Translations under genes and position numbers: made by a program
Source: a bacterium
Lineage (GTDB): Bacteria > Joyebacterota > Joyebacteria > Joyebacterales > Joyebacteraceae
Direction: 5' to 3'
DNA: 64,000 bases
NCBI GenBank assembly: GCA_029990205.1
Contig: JAPEKQ010000004.1
Location: 1 to 64,000, forward strand
The notes under the pieces: model-generated
Database searches by the model: none
What the model was told of the DNA's origin: nothing
The model's input: the letters and a program-made list of their open reading frames with translations, nothing else
Shown here: positions 32,646-42,139 of the stretch, in pieces
Layout of the letters: the number at the start of each line of letters is the position of its first letter
How positions within the stretch are numbered: the stretch's first letter is position 1

Positions 32646-35105
32646 TCATTCCACCACGACGACCGAGTTCCTCCCGCCGTACGGGTCGGACACGAACTCG
32701 GGGTTGCCCTCGTCCTCAAACCAGCGCGAACCGCCGTCGCTGACGAACTTGTACTGATAGGTCCCCGGCTCAAGTTCGATGACGACAGTCCAGACATTGT
32801 CGCCGTCCTCGTCGGACATGGGCGTCGCGTCGGTGCTCCAGCCATTGAAGTCCCCGGCCAGATGAACCGTGACACCGAGTTCGTCCCGGGTGCTGAACAG
32901 CACGCCGCCGTCGACCATCACCGGTCCCGCGAGCAGGGTCGCGTCATCCTGACTGTCGGCACGCGCCATCGAACCACCGCCGCCGACGCCCGTCGAGCCG
33001 GTCAGCACCGGCACGGACAGGAATTCCGGCACCTCGTCCCCCATGATCTCGTACACGTGAGAGAGCGTCTTGCGGAAGATCATGTCGAACGCGTCCTCGA
33101 GGGACGTGGTCTGGTCATCGCCGTACCACCAGAACCAGTCGCTTCCTTCCGCGGCCAGCATCTCATCGTACGCGCGCTCGAGCGTCGGGCCGTCGACCTC
33201 GCCGCTCCGTTCGCGAGCCTCAAGATGGTCGCGGACCGTGGCCAGGTACTCCCACGCTCTGTTCTCCTCGGGCTCACCGATCCACGTCGCGAAGTTGTGG
33301 CTGATCCAGGACCCGGCCCAGAGCTTCGGGAGCGTCTCGGTCGGAGGGTTGTCGGCCAGATACTCGGCGACCGTGACGGTGTTGAGCCACTCCGCCTGCT
33401 CCATCTGCGAATACCACGAGTGGAAGAACTCCTTGCCGTCGTTCTGGAACCACTCCCACGCATTCTCGCCGTCGAGGATGATCGGGACGACGTAGTCGAC
33501 GTCATCACTGCCGAGCTGCCGATGGATCGAGTGCAGGCTCCGCATCATCGCGTTGGCCGCCTCCACCCCATCCAGCCGGCTGAAGTTGAAGCCGATGTCA
33601 TCTGAGAGGCGGTGATCGCGGAAGATCATGGCGACCCGCGCGCCCTCCTCGCCCGCCCAGTACATCGTGTACTGCTGACGCGGCGAGAGACTTCCGGCAC
33701 CCAGCGTCCGCTGGAGCACCTGGTCGTCCGACGCCATCCAGAGAAGACCGGCGTTCGCGACCGCGGGAACGATCTCCTGCGCGACCGAGCCCTCGCCCGG
33801 CCAGAGACCGGCGGGCGGCGCGCCGAAGCGCTCCTCGTAGTACTCGACCGCGAGGTCGAGATGGCGACCCACATCCTCACGGCGGGCGAACCGCTTCGCG
33901 GGCAGCGCCGTCCCCGGCATCGCCACGCGCGCCAGCTCGGTGTCGTGGATGAGCGGCAGGATAGGATGATAGAACGGCGTCGTGGTCACCTCGATCTGCC
34001 CGGCGTCCTGGAGCCGCCTGTGAACCGCCACGACGTTCTCCATGATCGCGCGCTGTGCTTCGAGGATGTCGACCTTGTCTGCTTCGGTGTACCCGCGCTC
34101 CTTCTCAATGAGATGGCGCACGGTCACGACGCGCCCGTCCTCGAGCTCGACATCGCCGTCCTGGAAGTCCGGATCGAACCACGCGAGATTGAACCAGACC
34201 TGGAGGTCGCGCCAGTCCTGCTCGCTGAATGTCGCAGCCGATGCGCGGAGCTCGTCGGGTTCGTCCCCGCCCTTCATTCCCTTCAGCTCTGCGTATCGCG
34301 GCCACACGTGGATCATGTTGTCCCAGTGCGCGTTGAAGAAGTGCGTCAGCAGATAGACCTGGTCGGTCTCGGTGAGGTCACACGCGGGCTTGAGCGTCAT
34401 GCGGTAGTACGCGTCGCACGACACCCCGGCGTCGAGCGCCTCGAGCAGGTCCTCAAGCTGCATCAGAAGAATCGGCGTGAGGTTCACGGTGAAGTGAACG
34501 CCCGGGTAGTCATCGAGGATCGCGACCATGTCGTAGTAGTCCTTGATCGCGTGAAGACGCACCCACGGCTCCATGTACTCGCCGGTATCGAGGTCCTTGA
34601 GGTACTTCGGCTGATGCTGGTGCCAGATGATGGCGAGGTTGATCGGCCGGCCGGCGGACTCGAGCGTTCCCACGATCGGCTCGTGCACCGCGTCGCCCTC
34701 GAGCGACCCGAGCACGACCGCTCCGTCATCGGCGACCGACAGCACGCTGTTGAACCCACCGTGACCGTCATCGGTCTTCTCGGGGTTGTGCGGGTCGGGC
34801 TCCCACGAGACTCCGCCGTCGACCACGAACTTGTACTGCCACGTCCTCCCCGCCTGGAGGTCGAGCACGACGTCCCACACGCCGTCGCCGTCCTCGTCGG
34901 TCATGGCCAGCGCGGCCGGGTCCCAGCCGTTGAACTCGCCGGCGAGATGCACGGTCCGCGCGCTCGAATGCGCGAACGTGAAGAGGACGCCGCCCTCGAC
35001 CGCGACCGGGGCCGCCGACGTGGCGGCTGACGCCGCAGCGGGGACGAGTGCGATCATCGACGCCAGCGCGAGAACAACCGGGATACGCATTGATGCTCTT
35101 GTCAT
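32646..35105 (-). CDS. Secreted GH57 alpha-glucanase with N- and C-terminal CBM48 domains
   Basis: 819 residues with a signal peptide ending near ASAAT. CBM48/AMPK-type glycogen-binding domain at ~38-125 (VHLAGEFNGWDPAAL, TWQYKFVVDGG). GH57 catalytic domain at ~150-700: WHQHQPKY (~163, HQP motif), LWPGEGSVAQE (~437, expected nucleophile Glu) and ILDGENAWEWF (~545, expected acid Asp). A second CBM48 occupies ~735-819 (VHLAGDFNGWSTDAT, TYQYKFVSDGG, PYGGRNSVVVV). GH57 members include amylopullulanases, 4-alpha-glucanotransferases and branching enzymes; export and two starch-binding modules favour amylase/pullulanase action on external alpha-glucan. It starts 12 bases after the glucodextranase-C-like gene. 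Confidence 0.87.
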   Translation of the reverse strand: MTRASMRIPVVLALASMIALVPAAASAATSAAPVAVEGGVLFTFAHSSARTVHLAGEFNGWDPAALAMTDEDGDGVWDVVLDLQAGRTWQYKFVVDGGVSWEPDPHNPEKTDDGHGGFNSVLSVADDGAVVLGSLEGDAVHEPIVGTLESAGRPINLAIIWHQHQPKYLKDLDTGEYMEPWVRLHAIKDYYDMVAILDDYPGVHFTVNLTPILLMQLEDLLEALDAGVSCDAYYRMTLKPACDLTETDQVYLLTHFFNAHWDNMIHVWPRYAELKGMKGGDEPDELRASAATFSEQDWRDLQVWFNLAWFDPDFQDGDVELEDGRVVTVRHLIEKERGYTEADKVDILEAQRAIMENVVAVHRRLQDAGQIEVTTTPFYHPILPLIHDTELARVAMPGTALPAKRFARREDVGRHLDLAVEYYEERFGAPPAGLWPGEGSVAQEIVPAVANAGLLWMASDDQVLQRTLGAGSLSPRQQYTMYWAGEEGARVAMIFRDHRLSDDIGFNFSRLDGVEAANAMMRSLHSIHRQLGSDDVDYVVPIILDGENAWEWFQNDGKEFFHSWYSQMEQAEWLNTVTVAEYLADNPPTETLPKLWAGSWISHNFATWIGEPEENRAWEYLATVRDHLEARERSGEVDGPTLERAYDEMLAAEGSDWFWWYGDDQTTSLEDAFDMIFRKTLSHVYEIMGDEVPEFLSVPVLTGSTGVGGGGSMARADSQDDATLLAGPVMVDGGVLFSTRDELGVTVHLAGDFNGWSTDATPMSDEDGDNVWTVVIELEPGTYQYKFVSDGGSRWFEDEGNPEFVSDPYGGRNSVVVVE

Positions 35106-35117
35106 TGTGCCTTCCCC

Positions 35118-35918
35118 CTAGTCGATCTCGAGCGCGTCGAGCGTCACGTACTTGCCCTGCTCCAGGTCGTACGCGCCGAGGATCTCCTCCTGCGAACGCG
35201 CCTTGCCGCCGAAGATGCCGAACATCTTCTTCGGAGCCGGGACGATGATGTCATAGATGTTGGGGTCGATGGCGAGATCGTCACCGCCGCCGCCGCGCCA
35301 CTCCTCGCAGCGCGCCTTGACGTCTCGGAAGTCTCCGAGACCGCCTGCGCCGTAGTCGTCCTGGAGCCCCACGGCCGGCGTGAACCGCCAGTCCGAGGCA
35401 GCCCCGTCGATCTCATCGATGGGGATCGAGATCCGGATCGTGCCGGCCTCGACGTCGGTCACAACGGTCGCGCCCATGTCGACCTTCTCCGACGAAGCGT
35501 CCATCACCTCAACGGTCTCACCCGCAGCGAAGACCTGATACTCCGAAGGAGCCGAAAGCATCACGTTGGCGTTCCGCCTGAGCTCGCCGTCGCCGCCCTC
35601 CTGCGTGTCGATGGCCACGGCCACCATCGTCAGCCGGTTGCCGATGTCCCACGGGTCCACGAGGTTGCGGATCTTGAAGACGAACACCAGGTCGCCGTTG
35701 TCCCGCTCGATCGCGAACGAGAGCACGTCCGCCTCTCCGCCATCGCCGAAGGCCTCGTTCGTCGGATACGTGTAGTCGCCGTCGCCCGTGTCGTCGCCCT
35801 CGGGATCGGTCCACGAAGCCAGGAGCTCCGCGCTCGCCGAGCCGGCGACCGAAAGCACGAGCGCGCCGACCAGCAGCAACATCAACCATCTCATCGTCGT
35901 TCGCGTTGTTCGTTTCAT
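35118..35918 (-). CDS. Exported glucodextranase-C/DOMON-like carbohydrate-binding protein
   Basis: About 266 residues. The ATG at 35918 has GGGGGAG upstream and starts a signal peptide (MRWLMLLLVGALVLSVAGSASA). The mature protein is a single beta-sandwich like the C-terminal domain found in glucodextranases and archaeal/bacterial pullulanases: SWTDPEGDDTGDGDYTYPTN, FVFKIRNLVDPWDIGNRL, VAVAIDTQEGGDGE, and a final PNIYDIIVPAPK. Such domains bind alpha-glucan or calcium near a hydrolase. It lies directly ahead of the GH57 gene, so it is probably a stand-alone binding partner for that enzyme. Confidence 0.78.
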   Translation of the reverse strand: MKRTTRTTMRWLMLLLVGALVLSVAGSASAELLASWTDPEGDDTGDGDYTYPTNEAFGDGGEADVLSFAIERDNGDLVFVFKIRNLVDPWDIGNRLTMVAVAIDTQEGGDGELRRNANVMLSAPSEYQVFAAGETVEVMDASSEKVDMGATVVTDVEAGTIRISIPIDEIDGAASDWRFTPAVGLQDDYGAGGLGDFRDVKARCEEWRGGGGDDLAIDPNIYDIIVPAPKKMFGIFGGKARSQEEILGAYDLEQGKYVTLDALEID

Positions 35919-36029
35919 CGTTCTCCCCCCTGTATGGGTCCGGATTGCTCGCGCCGGCAACGGCGCGTCCGCGCGCCGGTGGAGGCGCGGTGGGACGTTC
36001 CGCACACGCGGTGCGGTCGGTCGGTGTCG

Positions 36030-37265
36030 TTACTCGCCGGCCAGAAGCTTGTCGACCTCACCGACCGCGGTGTTGATCGCGTCCTCGACCGACTTCGTCC
36101 CGTCGAGCGCCGCCTGCATCTCCGGGATGAACAGATTCTCGATCTCCGGATAGAACGGCGTCGGCGGCCTGGGAATGGCCGTCTGCATCTGCTCGACGAA
36201 CGTCGAGAGATACGGGTGCTCCTCGGATGTGATGGCGTCCATCGCCTTGGTGTTCACGGGGATCTGGCCGAGCGTGAGCGCCCAGTTCCGCTGATTCTCC
36301 TCGTTCGCGACGAACATGAGGAACTCGGCGGCCAACTCGGGATGCTGCGACGTCTTGAAGACGACGAGGTCGTTGCCGCCGACGTTGGTATGGGAACCTG
36401 CGGGGCCGGCGGGAATGAGGCCGACGCCGAAGTCGATGCCCGTCCGCTTCAGACTCTCGACCGCCCACGGTCCGTTGAGGATCATGGCGTACCGGCCGTT
36501 CTGGAACCCGACGTCACCGGTGATACCGCCGGCGCGCCATGCGCCGCCCTCGATACCGTACTCCTCGAACATGTCGACCTTGAGCTGGAAGGCCGCGATG
36601 GCCTCCGGCGTATTGAGCGTGCAGTGCATCAGGTCGTCGGAGAGGAGATCCGCGCCGTACGTGTAGAAGAACGGGAGCGACCACCAGAGCGAGTTGGTCA
36701 GGCCGATGCCGAAGATGCCCTCGTCCTTGTCCGTGAGCCTCTGACCGTATGAGACCAGCTCGTCCCAGGTCGCGGGCGGCGTGTCGGGGTCGAGCCCCGC
36801 CTCGCGGAACATCTCTCTGTTATAGAAGAGGCACAGGCCGTTGGTCTGGTCCGGGAGTCCGTAGAGCTGTCCGTCGTACATGCAGCTCTGAAGCGCCACC
36901 GGGAAGATGTCGGCCAGATACTCGGCCGGGACGTACTCGTCGAGCGCCAGGAGCGCGTTCTTGCTCGCAAGCTTCGGAAGGAACGAGACGTCGACGCGCG
37001 CGATGTCCGGCTCGGTCCGCGTGGTGAGCGCCGTCTGGATCTTCGGCTCGGCGCCGGCGAACGGCAGACGCACGACCTCGACGGTCACGCCCGGGTGCGA
37101 CTCCTCGAACCGCGCCACCATCTCCTTGAAGACAGGGTGCTCTTCGTCATTGTAGGTCTGCCAGATCGTGAGCGTGCCGCTCGTGTCACCGCCCCCGCCA
37201 CCACATCCCCAGAGCACCAGTCCGGCGAGCAGCAGCGTGCAGACGATCGCGGTCATTCTCTTCAC
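36030..37265 (-). CDS. Sugar ABC transporter substrate-binding lipoprotein (MalE-like)
   Basis: 411 residues with a lipobox ending WGC and a Gly-rich linker, so lipid-anchored. It has the type 1 solute-binding fold of the MalE/UgpB family: GTLTIWQTYNDEEHPVFKEM, HPGVTVEVVRLPFAGAEPKI, PDIARVDVSFLPKLA, LYGLPDQTNGLCLFYNREMF and a late FPEI-type segment (PFYPEIENLFIPEMQ). The neighbours predict maltodextrin as ligand. It starts 31 bases after malG, so the order is F-G-E, unlike the usual E-F-G. No ATPase (MalK) lies in the window. A GC-rich hairpin region separates it from the next gene. Confidence 0.88.
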   Translation of the reverse strand: MKRMTAIVCTLLLAGLVLWGCGGGGGDTSGTLTIWQTYNDEEHPVFKEMVARFEESHPGVTVEVVRLPFAGAEPKIQTALTTRTEPDIARVDVSFLPKLASKNALLALDEYVPAEYLADIFPVALQSCMYDGQLYGLPDQTNGLCLFYNREMFREAGLDPDTPPATWDELVSYGQRLTDKDEGIFGIGLTNSLWWSLPFFYTYGADLLSDDLMHCTLNTPEAIAAFQLKVDMFEEYGIEGGAWRAGGITGDVGFQNGRYAMILNGPWAVESLKRTGIDFGVGLIPAGPAGSHTNVGGNDLVVFKTSQHPELAAEFLMFVANEENQRNWALTLGQIPVNTKAMDAITSEEHPYLSTFVEQMQTAIPRPPTPFYPEIENLFIPEMQAALDGTKSVEDAINTAVGEVDKLLAGE

Positions 37266-37296
37266 GTGTTCCCCCTTGCGTCTGACTCCGGCTGCG

Positions 37297-38124
37297 CTAT
37301 TCCTTCACCGCACCCATCGTCATTCCCTCAATGAAGTAGCGCTGCGCGAAGAAGAACAGCACAGCAATGGGCAGGATCGAGATGCACGACCCCGCCATCT
37401 TGAGCGTATAGAGCTCCTCGTGGGCGCTCTTGAACATCGCGAGTCCGACCGGCACGGTGTAGAGCCGTTCGACGTTCGTGACGATGAGCTGCCAGAGGAA
37501 GTTGTTCCAGTGGAACTGGAATGTCAGCAGAAAGAGCGTCGCGATGATGGGAATCGAGAGCGGGACCATGATGGTCGTGAAGACCTGTCGCTCGCTCGCG
37601 CCGTCCATCTCCGCGGCCTCGATGAGTTCGCTTGGAATGGTCAGCATGTACTGCCGCATGAGGAAGAGCCCGAACACGTTCGCCAGGTGCGGGATGATCA
37701 TCGCCTTGTAGGTGTTCATCCACCCGAGCTTCGTGATGATGGCGAACTGCGGGACGACGTACATCATCCCCGGGATCATGAGCGACAGAAGCAGGAGCCC
37801 GAACAACCGGTCCCGCATGAAGAACTGCTTCTTGGCAAAGACGTAGCCGGCCAGCGACGCGAAGAGCGTCGCGAACGCCGCCGCGGTCGTGGCGACGATG
37901 ACGCTGTTGACGAAGTAGCGGCCGAAGCCGAAGTCGCCAAGCACGCGCTTGAAATTCGAGATCGTCGGACCCGTGGGGAACAGCTCGGTCGAGAACGCCT
38001 GCCCGGGCTCCTTGAACGCCGTCACGACCATCCAGAAGAACGGGAACAACACCACGATCGCCGCGGCCGTCAGCCCGACGTAGAGCGCGATGGTCTTCCA
38101 GACCGATGTTCTCTGTACTGCCAC
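37297..38124 (-). CDS. Sugar ABC transporter permease (MalG-like)
   Basis: About 275 residues from a GTG at 38124, preceded by AGGAG; the frame is open further upstream but that part is Arg-rich non-membrane sequence. Six membrane helices start with WKTIALYVGLTAAAIVVLFPFF. The EAA loop for ATPase contact is LIEAAEMDGASERQVF with MVPLSIP. The sequence ends in EGMTMGAVKE, the ending common to MalG-type permeases. It forms the inner-membrane channel with the MalF-like protein encoded 44 bases upstream. Confidence 0.88.
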   Translation of the reverse strand: MAVQRTSVWKTIALYVGLTAAAIVVLFPFFWMVVTAFKEPGQAFSTELFPTGPTISNFKRVLGDFGFGRYFVNSVIVATTAAAFATLFASLAGYVFAKKQFFMRDRLFGLLLLSLMIPGMMYVVPQFAIITKLGWMNTYKAMIIPHLANVFGLFLMRQYMLTIPSELIEAAEMDGASERQVFTTIMVPLSIPIIATLFLLTFQFHWNNFLWQLIVTNVERLYTVPVGLAMFKSAHEELYTLKMAGSCISILPIAVLFFFAQRYFIEGMTMGAVKE

Positions 38125-38168
38125 GATCTCTCCTGCGGTCGCCGCGCGGCCCGAGGGCCGTGCGCGGT

Positions 38169-39140
38169 CTAGGTGTTGTCCGACCCGAGGAACTTCCTGT
38201 TCACCAGCGATACGATCACGGTCAGCGCCAGCAGCACATACGACATCGCCGAGGCATAGCCGAGGCGCCACTGGTTGTAGAACGCGTCAAAGACGTAGTA
38301 CCCCGTCACCCACGTCGCGCCGAGCGCCCGTCCGCCGACATCGACGTTCGGACCGCCGCTCGTCATCGCGTAGACCTCCACGAACGCATTCAGTGCGCTG
38401 ATGGTCCCGATGATGACCATGAAGAACGTGATCGGCTTGACGAGCGGAAGCGTGATGCGGGTGAACCGCTGCCACGGCGTCGCCCCATCGATCTCGGCCG
38501 CCTCGTAGAGCGACGGTGAGATGTTCTGGATGGCCGAGAGATAGAGGATCATGCCGAAGCCGGCGCCCTTGAGGACGTTGGCGAACACGACCGACGGCAT
38601 CGCCGATCCGGGCATCCCGAGGAACCCCTTCTCGGTGAACGCCGTGATCCCGATACTCTCGAAGAACTGCACGAGGATACCCACGTGCGGGCTGTAGATG
38701 AGCGTCCAGACGATGCCCACCACGAGCATGTCCAGCACGTACGGCAGGAAGAACGCGCTCCGGTAGACGGCCACCGCTTTGAGCCGGTTGTTCAGAAGGA
38801 GCGCAAGCGTGAGCGATGCTGCGATGCCCGCCGGGATGATCAGGACCGCGTAGTAGAGCGTCATCGCGACCGACCACCAGAACTTCACGTCCGTGAACAA
38901 CTTGATGAAGTTCTTGAACCCGACGAACTGGAGCCCGCCGAACACGTCAAACGAGTCGGCGGGCACCTGATGCATTGCGAGGTACAGCGAGTAGACGACC
39001 GGGTACACAAGGAAGACGAGGAAGATGATCAGGAACGGCGCAAGGAACGTATACGCAGTCAGGTTGTCCCTGGCGTGCTTCGTCAGCGACCAGGACCTTC
39101 CCGCCCGGGCTTCTCCGCCTCCTGTCCCCCGCTCGCTCAC
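38169..39140 (-). CDS. Sugar ABC transporter permease (MalF-like)
   Basis: 323 residues with a GTG start overlapping the previous stop (GTGA). Six membrane helices begin with AYTFLAPFLIIFLVFLVYPV. The EAA motif is LYEAAEIDGATPWQRF with ITLPLVKP. This is the standard length for a UgpA/MalF-type sugar permease without the extra periplasmic loop of E. coli MalF. The tight coupling to the CBM48 lipoprotein gene supports alpha-glucan oligosaccharide as cargo. Confidence 0.88.
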   Translation of the reverse strand: MSERGTGGGEARAGRSWSLTKHARDNLTAYTFLAPFLIIFLVFLVYPVVYSLYLAMHQVPADSFDVFGGLQFVGFKNFIKLFTDVKFWWSVAMTLYYAVLIIPAGIAASLTLALLLNNRLKAVAVYRSAFFLPYVLDMLVVGIVWTLIYSPHVGILVQFFESIGITAFTEKGFLGMPGSAMPSVVFANVLKGAGFGMILYLSAIQNISPSLYEAAEIDGATPWQRFTRITLPLVKPITFFMVIIGTISALNAFVEVYAMTSGGPNVDVGGRALGATWVTGYYVFDAFYNQWRLGYASAMSYVLLALTVIVSLVNRKFLGSDNT

Positions 39141-39928
39141 TCGACCGTCAGCACCGAGTTCTTGCCCCCGTAGGGGTCAGAGATGACGTCCGGGTTGGCC
39201 GGGTCTTCCATCCACGTCCCGTCCACCACGAACTTGTACTCGTACTGCCCGGGCTCGAGCATGAGCGTGATCACCCAGATCCCGTCGTCGTTCTTCGCCA
39301 TCGCGTCCGCGTCGGGGCTCCATGCATTGAACGAGCCGGCGATGAAGACCGCGCCCGCGTCCGGCATGTCGAGCGACACATCGACCGGGAACGCCCCCTC
39401 CGGCGCCAGCGCTCCCCGGGGCTCCGGCGGCGGGTCGGCCTGCGCGGCCTCCTCGCGGCCGCCGGTGACCGTGCCCGTGACGATCTCGGCATCGTAACGG
39501 ATGGTCGCCGGCACGATGACCATCGAGTTCTCGATGCCGCTCTCGTAGTCCGTGTCCGGGTTGTTCGGATCGATCTCCCACGTCACGCCGCCGTCGAGCA
39601 CGAACTTGTACTGATAGCGCCCCGGGGGCAGCGGAATGACGATCGACCAGACGCCGTCGCCGTCCGCATCATGCATAGGGTCGATGGCCGGATCGTAGCG
39701 ACCGCCGCCCTGCGTCCCACCCCAGTTGTTGAAGTTGCCCGCCAGTGTCACCTGGCGCGCCGAGGGCGCGTAGTAGTTGAAGATGAACCCGTCCGAGACC
39801 TCGTGAGGCGGAGGAAGCCGGTCCTCGATCACGCTCAGCACGCCCGCGCACGACGATATGACCATCGCCGCCGCGGCGAGCGCGAGAACGAGGGCGAGAC
39901 GGGTACGTCGCGTTCTGTTCATACGCAT
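39137..39928 (-). CDS. Surface/periplasmic lipoprotein with two CBM48 domains
   Basis: About 263 residues. The ATG at 39928 follows GGAGAGG and begins a lipoprotein signal (VISSC, Cys near 27). Two AMPK/CBM48 glycogen-binding domains are visible: ~45-135 (TLAGNFNNWGG, RYQYKFVLDGGVTW, NPDTDYESG) and ~180-263 (FIAGSFNAWSPDA, QYEYKFVVDGTWM, PYGGKNSVLTV), joined by a Pro/Glu linker. No catalytic domain. It likely holds starch or glycogen at the membrane, analogous in role to SusE/SusF lipoproteins but unrelated to them in domain type. It lies between the CBM48-barrel gene and malF, overlapping the latter. Confidence 0.85.
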   Translation of the reverse strand: MRMNRTRRTRLALVLALAAAAMVISSCAGVLSVIEDRLPPPHEVSDGFIFNYYAPSARQVTLAGNFNNWGGTQGGGRYDPAIDPMHDADGDGVWSIVIPLPPGRYQYKFVLDGGVTWEIDPNNPDTDYESGIENSMVIVPATIRYDAEIVTGTVTGGREEAAQADPPPEPRGALAPEGAFPVDVSLDMPDAGAVFIAGSFNAWSPDADAMAKNDDGIWVITLMLEPGQYEYKFVVDGTWMEDPANPDVISDPYGGKNSVLTVE

Positions 39929-39942
39929 CGTCCTCTCCCCTC

Positions 39943-42060
39943 CTAGAACGTGATGAGCGCCATGACGCCGAAGGTCTTCATCTCTGAGAGCGCTTCCTCG
40001 GCATCGAGGACACTCGTGCCGTCGTTGTCCCACATGTAGTTCGAGCGCCAGCGCTCACGGCCGTTGCCTCGGCCCTCGACCGGCGTGTCCATGTAGCTCA
40101 GCGGGTCGACACCGTAGCCGACCCTGAACTGGATGTTCGGACGCGGGCTGTAGACGATCGCCACGTACGGCGCTATGAACGACTCGTCGTCGTAGGTCGT
40201 CCCGCGACCGCTCGTGGTGTCGCTCACCGTCGTCGTCGGCACATCCTTGTACGTCATGTGCCGGACGTCGAAGAGAACGCTCCAGTCCTGGTTCAGGCTG
40301 TAACCGCCGCTGAAGATCGCTTCCATCGTATCGTAGGTCCCGTAGTCGTCATCGGGGTCGTACTCGATCGTGCGCGACTCGCCCGCGATCTGGACCCAGA
40401 GACGGTCCTCCATGATGTCCGCGCGCGCCCGGCCTCCGAACCGCGTGGCGGTCAGGTCGAGTTCGTCCTCACCGAACCAGATCGCCATCGAATCCGTGAA
40501 CACGGCGTTGTAGCTCATGGTGGCGTACTCGACGCCGAGATCGAAGATACCCAGCTCGAACGCGCCATCGAACTCGATGGCCGTTCCGTCCAGCTCGGGG
40601 ATCGGACCCGTCACGCTCGCTACGAGTTCGGAGCTTCCGCCGCCGACCTCGGTGTACGTGCGAAGGGTCCCGACCGGCCAGAGGTCACCCCAGCCTGACG
40701 TCCCCATAGCCATGAAGTGTGAGGAGCTGGCGGATGTGAACTCCTCCCCGTCCTCCATCCCGTCGATCTGGATCTTGGCGAACTCGAGGTCGAGATCGAG
40801 CGGCTCCACCGGATCGGCCGAGAGCTCCACCAGGATGATGCTGCCCTCCATGTCGCCGACCGGCACGTCGATCGCGCCGTTGCCGTACTCGTCGCCCTCA
40901 ACCTTCTCGTAGTTGCCCATGTTCCACAGGCTCTCGTAGTTGTAGAGGGCGTAGCCGGCCGTGATACCGTACTGCTCAGTGATCGGGTAGCTCGCGTCGA
41001 ACGTGATGAACCGCTCGGTGTTCGAGAGCTCGAACCAGTCGCTCGACGTCCCGGACTCGGCGAGGTAGTCGTCGAGGTCCGGACTCGTGTTCGTACCCTG
41101 GAAGCCGATCCACCAGTCGTCGCGCCACGAAGCAAACGTCCCGCCCAGCGCAACCGGGCCGACGGGCCGCGTCAGGCGCAGACCGATGAGATCGGTGCCC
41201 GTGTTGTCATACTCGTCGGGATCATTGAGGACGTCGGCATCGTACGCGTTGGTGTAGACACCGGTCAGGTCGAAATCCCAGAAGTCGGTCGTGAGGATCA
41301 GACCCTGGGTGCCGCGGCCGAACGCGATGTGTTCCTCGGGAATGGTCCCGAGAAGGTCCCGGTGTCCCACGAGCTCGAACGGCTCGTCGAACTGGATCAG
41401 CTCCTCATTGTAGAAGCCGGTCACCGAGAACAGGTCGCCCTCGAGCGCGACGCGGCCGTCATAGAGGTCGGCCGAGATCTCATTCATGTCGCCCTCGCCC
41501 GAGTAGAGGCGGAGGGTCGCCCGACCGGTCACCTGGTCGGTCACCGTCGGGACGACGGAGATAAAGACCTCATGATCCGGACGAACCAGACGCCACGACG
41601 GAGTCTCGTCGTCCTCGGACTGCGTGTTGTAGTTGGCACGGTACCAGCCCTCGAGACGGACACGCGAGTTGACCTGCGTGTTCGAGATGGCGGTCGTCGT
41701 GTCAGTCGCCGCGACTTCACCGCCGTCGTCGACAACGAGAAGCGAGTTGCCGTAGTCGCCGGCCGTCTTCGGGTTGTCCGGGTCGGCCACCCACTGCGAA
41801 CCGTTCACGACGAACTTGTACTCGTAGCTCCCCGCCCCCAGGTCCAGGACCACACGCCACGTGCCGTCGTCCCCGAGGGTCATCGGGTTCTCGTTCATGT
41901 TCCAGTTGTTGAAGATGCCGGCCAGGCTGACGCTCGCCGCGTACGGATCGTAGTAGCTGAACTCGATACCGCCGTCCACAGCCACGATCCCCGCGTGCGA
42001 CGCCATGGCGAAGACAAGCACCGCCAGCAACACCACGCTCAGAAGATTCTTCGTTCTCAT
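39943..42060 (-). CDS. Outer-membrane beta-barrel with N-terminal CBM48 glycogen-binding domain
   Basis: 705 residues. Signal peptide MRTKNLLSVVLLAVLVFAMASHA. Residues ~25-105 form a CBM48 domain (GGIEFSYYDPYAASVSLAG, FNNWNMNENPM, SYEYKFVVNGSQW). After a Thr-rich linker, residues ~130-705 alternate short strands with acidic turns (RVRLEGWYRANYN, RATLRLYSGEGD, LFDVRHMTYK) and end in FGVMALITF with a terminal Phe, the usual outer-membrane insertion signal. The combination of a starch-binding module and a barrel on one chain is unusual. It could be a glucan-specific porin that recruits substrate to its mouth. It begins 79 bases after another barrel gene. Confidence 0.75.
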   Translation of the reverse strand: MRTKNLLSVVLLAVLVFAMASHAGIVAVDGGIEFSYYDPYAASVSLAGIFNNWNMNENPMTLGDDGTWRVVLDLGAGSYEYKFVVNGSQWVADPDNPKTAGDYGNSLLVVDDGGEVAATDTTTAISNTQVNSRVRLEGWYRANYNTQSEDDETPSWRLVRPDHEVFISVVPTVTDQVTGRATLRLYSGEGDMNEISADLYDGRVALEGDLFSVTGFYNEELIQFDEPFELVGHRDLLGTIPEEHIAFGRGTQGLILTTDFWDFDLTGVYTNAYDADVLNDPDEYDNTGTDLIGLRLTRPVGPVALGGTFASWRDDWWIGFQGTNTSPDLDDYLAESGTSSDWFELSNTERFITFDASYPITEQYGITAGYALYNYESLWNMGNYEKVEGDEYGNGAIDVPVGDMEGSIILVELSADPVEPLDLDLEFAKIQIDGMEDGEEFTSASSSHFMAMGTSGWGDLWPVGTLRTYTEVGGGSSELVASVTGPIPELDGTAIEFDGAFELGIFDLGVEYATMSYNAVFTDSMAIWFGEDELDLTATRFGGRARADIMEDRLWVQIAGESRTIEYDPDDDYGTYDTMEAIFSGGYSLNQDWSVLFDVRHMTYKDVPTTTVSDTTSGRGTTYDDESFIAPYVAIVYSPRPNIQFRVGYGVDPLSYMDTPVEGRGNGRERWRSNYMWDNDGTSVLDAEEALSEMKTFGVMALITF

Positions 42061-42139
42061 ACGCTCTTCTCCGCTCGGGCGGGGCGGGCGCGTGCGCCGA
42101 TGCCCCGCTGTCGGTCGCCCGTGGGGCGCCGACGGCTCG

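Noticed and set aside
33612-35030. 472-codon plus-strand open frame
   Set aside because: Antisense shadow of the GH57/CBM48 gene.
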